Origin: UBA6182 sp964479585
Lineage (GTDB): Bacteria; Bacillota_I; Bacilli_A; Erysipelotrichales; Erysipelotrichaceae
Reading direction: 5' to 3'
DNA length: 46,124 nt
Assembly: GCA_964479585.1 (NCBI GenBank)
Contig: CAYZMP010000007.1
Span: forward strand, 1-46,124
Below the pieces are notes generated by a model, which saw only the letters and a list, made by a program, of their open reading frames with translations, made no database searches and had not been told where the DNA came from. The position numbers were made by a program, and so were the translations under genes. Below, piece by piece: positions 42,845 through 46,124 of the stretch. Within the stretch, counting starts at the first letter, position 1. Each line of letters opens with the position of its first letter.

Positions 42845-43993
42845 ATGAATATTTTCGAAAGTGTGACGAAGTCTGTTGTCATCATCGCAACAGCAGTAGT
42901 CGGTATAGCAATGAGTGCTGTTCCTGTGTTTAACTTAAATGCTCCTGAACCATTAATGGGGTATAAAATTACAGTGGATGGGGAAGTTTGGGCGATCGTA
43001 GAAGATAGACAAGAACTTGAAGATACCCTTGAACAATATAAAAATCGATATTTAGTAAATATAGAAGAAAATGCTGTTGTTAAGAGTGTTGATTTTGATG
43101 CGGATGTACAAATCGAAGAAGCTCAGACAGTAAACAACGTGTATAATGATATGGAACCTATTTTAGATCGTTTGTACGAGAAAAAAGAACAATCTGTTTA
43201 TTATACAGTACAAGAAGGAGACAGCATTTGGCAGATTGCCATTGACCAACAAATTTCAATTTCCACAATTATGATGTACAACCCTGACTTAGATGTCGAG
43301 AAAATCTGGCCAGGAAATAAAATAATGATTGAGTCAGAAGTCCCGAAAGTCGATGTTGTGGTGACGATGGAAACAACAGAGATTGAAGATATTCCTTATG
43401 AGACAGAATTTATTGAAGATAATTCATTATTTAGAAACCAACGTGTTGTGGTGGAACAAGGTGTTACAGGTGAAAAAGCTGTTACCTACAACATCACGAT
43501 GAGAAATGGCTATCCAGATGATTCATACGTTGTGGATGAGCTTAAACTTAGCGATCCTAGCACGGCTGTTGTTCGTATTGGTACAAAAACAACTTTGACT
43601 CGTGGAAGTGGCGGATTCAACTTTGGAGTTGTAAATGGTCGATTTACCGGTGGCTTTGGTTATCGTAATGATCCATTTACACGTCGTCGTGTAATGCACA
43701 ATGCAATTGATGTTGCCGCACCATCAGGAAGTGCTGTGCGTGCTTATACAGATGGTCGAGTTATTACAGCAGGTTGGACTGGAATGGGTGGTAATGGAGT
43801 TATTATCGATCATGGGAATGGTTTAGTAACAGCTTACTATCACTTATCTAGAATTAATGTGTCTGTTGGCCAACAGGTTAGTGTAGGACAAACCATTGGT
43901 GGTGTAGGATCAACAGGCTATAGTACTGGATCTCATTTACATTTTGAAGTAAGAATCAATGGACGACATGTTAATCCATTAGATTATCTATAA
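42845..43993 (+). CDS. LysM/G5/M23 peptidoglycan endopeptidase
   Basis: Secreted or membrane-tethered cell-wall hydrolase, 382 residues. Domain order: N-terminal hydrophobic segment (about residues 8-28), LysM (about 118-162; YYTVQEGDSIWQIAIDQQIS...NPDLDVEKIWPGNKI), G5 (about 172-250; FRNQRVVVEQGVTGEKAVTY) and M23 peptidase (about 265-382). The zinc site is complete: HNAID (HxxxD) and HLHFEV (HxH), with the additional His in AYYHLSRI. This layout is common in Bacillota enzymes that trim peptidoglycan. The start is ATG 42845, since an in-frame TAA lies four codons upstream. Its presence argues that the organism has a cell wall. Confidence 0.93.
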   Translation: MNIFESVTKSVVIIATAVVGIAMSAVPVFNLNAPEPLMGYKITVDGEVWAIVEDRQELEDTLEQYKNRYLVNIEENAVVKSVDFDADVQIEEAQTVNNVYNDMEPILDRLYEKKEQSVYYTVQEGDSIWQIAIDQQISISTIMMYNPDLDVEKIWPGNKIMIESEVPKVDVVVTMETTEIEDIPYETEFIEDNSLFRNQRVVVEQGVTGEKAVTYNITMRNGYPDDSYVVDELKLSDPSTAVVRIGTKTTLTRGSGGFNFGVVNGRFTGGFGYRNDPFTRRRVMHNAIDVAAPSGSAVRAYTDGRVITAGWTGMGGNGVIIDHGNGLVTAYYHLSRINVSVGQQVSVGQTIGGVGSTGYSTGSHLHFEVRINGRHVNPLDYL

Positions 43994-44005
43994 TAGAAAC
44001 TTAAG

Positions 44006-44036
44006 ACAACTCATTAAATAATTGAGTTGTTTTTTT
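44006..44036 (+). terminator. Terminator of the M23 peptidase gene
   Basis: ACAACTCA pairs with TGAGTTGT over a 9-base loop, followed by six T. Confidence 0.85.
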
Positions 44037-44037
44037 C

Positions 44038-44101
44038 TTTACAAAATAAACATTGTTGTGTATACTAATTTAGAACAGTGTTCAAAAATAGTACAGTGTT
44101 C
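44038..44101 (+). promoter_or_regulatory. tetR operon promoter with palindromic operator repeats
   Basis: TTTACA (44038-44043), 17 bases, TATACT (44061-44066). Starting at the transcription start are GAACAGTGTTC (44073-44083), a near-perfect palindrome, and GTACAGTGTTC (44091-44101), sharing ACAGTGTTC with centres 18 bp apart. This is the expected position and form of an autoregulatory TetR operator. Confidence 0.75.
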
Positions 44102-44113
44102 AGGAGGGAAGCA

Positions 44114-44713
44114 GTGAGTCGTAGAGAAAAAGAAATAGAAAACATGAAGAAAAGTATTCTATTGGCTGCAAAAGAAGTAACAGATGAAGAAGGTTTTAAT
44201 AAGCTTTCCATTCGAAAGATTGCAAAGAAGCTCGATTATGCTCCTTCACTAGTGTATTACTACTTTAAAGATAAGCAAGAAATTCAAAATGCATTGATGC
44301 AAGATGGCTATCAGAAAATTGTTCAAGCGGTTAAAGAAGCGGATGAATCTTTAAAAACAGGGATTGATAAACTTCAACACATGAGTAAAAACTATATACT
44401 TACTGCTTTATCAATGGAAGATGAGTTTCTAAAAGCTCAGCTTAATACATCTTCTGTTGCATTAAAACATACTTCATCGATGTTTGAGGGCGCACTTAAA
44501 AGTAAACCCGCACTTAATGTGTTAGGTAAGTCGATTGTTGAGATCCGACCAGATTTAAGTGAAGATCAAGTGGAACTTAAGGCACAAATGATTACAGCGA
44601 GTACCTTTGGATTGATTGCTAAGTTGATTGTAGAAGAAGTAAATGAAAAGCAAAAGAAGCGACTAATTGATTATTTTATTGAACATGTTATTGAAAACAT
44701 AGTGAAGGGTTAG
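44114..44713 (+). CDS. TetR-family transcriptional repressor
   Basis: A 199-residue regulator. The frame opens at 44078, but that ATG lies inside the operator. GTG 44114 has AGGAGGGA four bases upstream and begins (M)SRREKEIENMKKSILLAA. The N-terminal helix-turn-helix is LSIRKIAKKLDYAPSLVYYY (about residues 35-54). The C-terminal ligand domain is unremarkable. It is first in an operon with an FMN-binding protein and a flavodoxin-like protein, and probably represses that operon through the two palindromes in its promoter. Confidence 0.88.
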   Translation: MSRREKEIENMKKSILLAAKEVTDEEGFNKLSIRKIAKKLDYAPSLVYYYFKDKQEIQNALMQDGYQKIVQAVKEADESLKTGIDKLQHMSKNYILTALSMEDEFLKAQLNTSSVALKHTSSMFEGALKSKPALNVLGKSIVEIRPDLSEDQVELKAQMITASTFGLIAKLIVEEVNEKQKKRLIDYFIEHVIENIVKG

Positions 44714-44716
44714 AAA

Positions 44717-45106
44717 ATGAAAAAAGCATTTAAAATTATTGGTATTGTATTTGTCGCTATGATTGTAATCATAGCGGGAGGATTATTTTACTTATCACAA
44801 GGATTAAGTGAAGGAGAAGACGTTACATTAATTGGATGGAACCTAGAGGGTGTAGAAGATGGTGTTTATCAAGGGTCTTTTCAATTTAAACGATGGTCAA
44901 ACACATTGAAAGTGACCGTAGAAGATGAAAAAATAGTAGAAATAGAAGTAGTGGATGATGTTACATTTGTAAGAGATGGTGTATCGAGTCAATTGTTTGA
45001 TGCAATTATTGATAAACAAGATATACCAGAGGATTTGGTAAGTGAAGCAACCATTACTTCAAAAGCATATATAAAAGCGATCGAAGATGCGCTAATAAAG
45101 GAGTGA
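44717..45106 (+). CDS. FMN-binding domain protein, membrane-anchored
   Basis: A 129-residue protein with one N-terminal membrane helix (about residues 5-27) and an outside FMN-binding domain (about 47-127). DGVYQGSFQFKRWSNTLKVT and VEDEKIVEIEVVDD are the typical first half. SEATITSKAYIKAIEDAL is the region where related domains attach FMN covalently to Thr (S/T-G-A-T), although Glu replaces the usual Gly here. It starts 3 bases after tetR and ends 3 bases before the flavodoxin gene. A surface flavin protein that could exchange electrons (inference). Confidence 0.8.
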   Translation: MKKAFKIIGIVFVAMIVIIAGGLFYLSQGLSEGEDVTLIGWNLEGVEDGVYQGSFQFKRWSNTLKVTVEDEKIVEIEVVDDVTFVRDGVSSQLFDAIIDKQDIPEDLVSEATITSKAYIKAIEDALIKE

Positions 45107-45109
45107 CCT

Positions 45110-45598
45110 ATGAAAAGTGTACTAGTATATTCAAGCAAGTATGGTTTTACAGAAGACATTGTTAAAAAAATTCAGTCACAAGTTCAAGGTGAATGTGTAT
45201 TGATTAACTTACGGCAACCAAGCGATATAAAAAAACTAGTGAAAGAAGCGGATATGATTGTGGTTGGTGGTCCGATATACATTGGTGGTCTTTTAAAAGA
45301 AGTGAAACAGTTTTTAATGCATCATCAAGCGGATTTATTACAAAAACGTTTAGGTTTATTTATCACTGGTATGCATGAACATAATGAAATCGAAAAAGAG
45401 CTTGAAATAAACTTCTCAGAAGAACTTCGTGATCATGCACAGTTTGTTGTTTGGGTTGGTGGTGAGTTTAATTTTGACAAGCTAAAGTTTATGGATAAAA
45501 TGATTGTTAAAAAGATTGCAAAAACAGACGAAACAAAAACGGTGATAATGGATGATGAAATAAACAATATTGTGAACATCATAAATTCAACTACATAA
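45110..45598 (+). CDS. Flavodoxin-domain protein (HemG/Flavodoxin_5-like)
   Basis: A 162-residue cytosolic flavodoxin-fold protein. The phosphate-binding loop is VLVYSSKYGFTEDIVKKI (residues 4-21). MIVVGGPIYIGGLLKEVKQF near residue 50 is the second FMN loop, as in menaquinone-dependent protoporphyrinogen oxidase (HemG)-like proteins. FITGMHEHNE near residue 84 follows the family pattern. AAGGAG lies 6 bases before the ATG. Third gene of the tetR operon. It may pass electrons to or from the membrane FMN protein, but no partner is proven. Confidence 0.85.
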   Translation: MKSVLVYSSKYGFTEDIVKKIQSQVQGECVLINLRQPSDIKKLVKEADMIVVGGPIYIGGLLKEVKQFLMHHQADLLQKRLGLFITGMHEHNEIEKELEINFSEELRDHAQFVVWVGGEFNFDKLKFMDKMIVKKIAKTDETKTVIMDDEINNIVNIINSTT

Positions 45599-45606
45599 AG
45601 GACGAT

Positions 45607-45636
45607 ATGGGTTTAGCAAATAATGATTCACTTTAA
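45607..45636 (+). other. Nine-codon leader ORF overlapping the GNAT start
   Basis: ATG 45607 is preceded at 4 bases by AAAGGA and encodes MGLANNDSL, stopping at TAA 45634-45636, which is 11 bases inside the acetyltransferase gene. The acetyltransferase ATG itself has no clear Shine-Dalgarno, so ribosomes may reach it by coupling. Confidence 0.35.
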
Positions 45637-46039
45637 AGAACAACCGAAGCTATTAAAGCAGCAAATCCATGACTTGTATCACGCACTTAATTGGACACAA
45701 TATACAAAGGATATGCCATTGTTAGTTAAGGCAATATCGCAATCAACGTACGTTGTTGGTTGTTTTGATGACAATCAGCTTATTGGTCTAGTTCGAGTAA
45801 TTAGTGATGACGCAAGTATTGGATACATACAAGATATACTAATCATCAAAAAGTATCAAAATCAAGGAATTGGTAAGCAACTGATGGATAGAGTGATCAA
45901 ACGATTTACTCATGTGCGACAATTGGTGTTGATGAGCGATGATGAATCAAAAACCAACTCATTTTATCAATCCTGTGGTTTTGTACGTGGATCAGACATT
46001 CATTTGAACTTGTTTGTCAAAATTAAGAATATCGAATAA
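45623..46039 (+). CDS. GNAT-family N-acetyltransferase
   Basis: A 138-residue acetyl-CoA-dependent acetyltransferase. The acetyl-CoA pyrophosphate loop is KKYQNQGIGKQLMDRV (about residues 76-91), preceded by the strand IGYIQDILI and followed by LVLMSDDESKTNSFYQSCGF. The start is ATG 45623, since an in-frame TAG lies three codons upstream. It lacks its own ribosome site and overlaps a nine-codon leader ORF. It may belong to the preceding operon, 24 bases away. Substrate unknown. Confidence 0.9.
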   Translation: MIHFKEQPKLLKQQIHDLYHALNWTQYTKDMPLLVKAISQSTYVVGCFDDNQLIGLVRVISDDASIGYIQDILIIKKYQNQGIGKQLMDRVIKRFTHVRQLVLMSDDESKTNSFYQSCGFVRGSDIHLNLFVKIKNIE

Positions 46040-46044
46040 ATGAA

Positions 46045-46105
46045 AAATCTATGTTTAGTGACATAGATTTCAGACTGTTGACAAATAAAGTCGACAGTCT
46101 TTTTT
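46045..46105 (+). terminator. Double hairpin terminator after the GNAT gene
   Basis: AAATCTATGT/ACATAGATTT (46045-46070) is followed by a second stem AGACTGTTGAC/GTCGACAGTCT (46072-46100) and TTTTT. Confidence 0.8.
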
Positions 46106-46124
46106 AATGTTTATGAAGAAAACA

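Noticed and set aside
42798..42848. Short GTG-started leader peptide (ending in ATGA with the M23 start)
   Set aside because: The only strong Shine-Dalgarno overlaps the GTG itself, so initiation there is unlikely.

Overview
The window is AT-rich DNA from a low-GC Gram-positive (Bacillota) bacterium. It has strong Shine-Dalgarno sites, sigma-A type -35/-10 boxes and many hairpin-plus-T-run terminators. TGA is used as a stop (for example the ATGA overlaps in the iron-transport operon), so the code is the standard bacterial one. The genome encodes an intact LysM/G5/M23 peptidoglycan hydrolase, so a cell wall is likely. Two surface proteins nevertheless end in LPXTG-like tails that have lost both the Pro and the Gly. 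I suspect a lineage near Erysipelotrichia or the walled relatives of Mollicutes, but the sequence alone does not settle it.

Layout. 1-2288: mannose-family PTS genes (IIB, IIC, IID) with catabolite-repression-like boxes. 2274-4539: a cytosolic ceramidase-domain protein and a Gfo/Idh/MocA oxidoreductase in one minus-strand operon. 4577-8312: a complete siderophore ABC importer in the order permease, permease, ATPase, lipoprotein (as in yclNOPQ). 8603-13808: an MhqO-like glyoxalase/dioxygenase, then a marR plus heterodimeric ABC exporter operon. 13900-20817: a DUF1648 membrane protein, asnA, a ribokinase/DsrE-like/cutC operon, a DUF2238 protein, a DJ-1 protein, three small minus-strand genes and plsY.

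20830-28540 is the most striking part. A tryptophan-transporter gene (trpP) on the minus strand was controlled by a T-box riboswitch. That riboswitch is now cut in two by a 6.9-kb Tn552-family transposon (21508-28409), which has 35-bp terminal inverted repeats and a 5-bp target duplication (CTTGG). The promoter, Stem I and a UGG specifier lie to the right of the transposon. Stem III, the T-box core and the terminator lie to its left, next to trpP. The cargo is a metal-efflux module: a CzrA-like ArsR repressor, a CDF zinc exporter and a divergent P1B-4 type ATPase. The transposition genes are a serine resolvase, a DD(35)E transposase and an AAA ATPase.

28625-30118 is a FAS1-domain surface protein gene with an almost exact 432-bp tandem duplication; the second copy carries an in-frame nonsense codon. 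30359-32324 holds a second ribokinase, a small membrane protein and a PfpI-type protein. 32449-40610 is an AraC regulator followed by a 2,314-residue surface protein made of Ig/collagen-binding-like domains, two SpaA-like domains and eight DUF11-type repeats that alternate short and long. The window closes with a MATE transporter, a coiled-coil lipoprotein, the LysM/G5/M23 hydrolase, an autoregulated tetR/FMN-binding/flavodoxin operon and a GNAT acetyltransferase.

No tRNA, rRNA, CRISPR array or prophage was seen. Domain and family names come from reading motifs, not from database searches.
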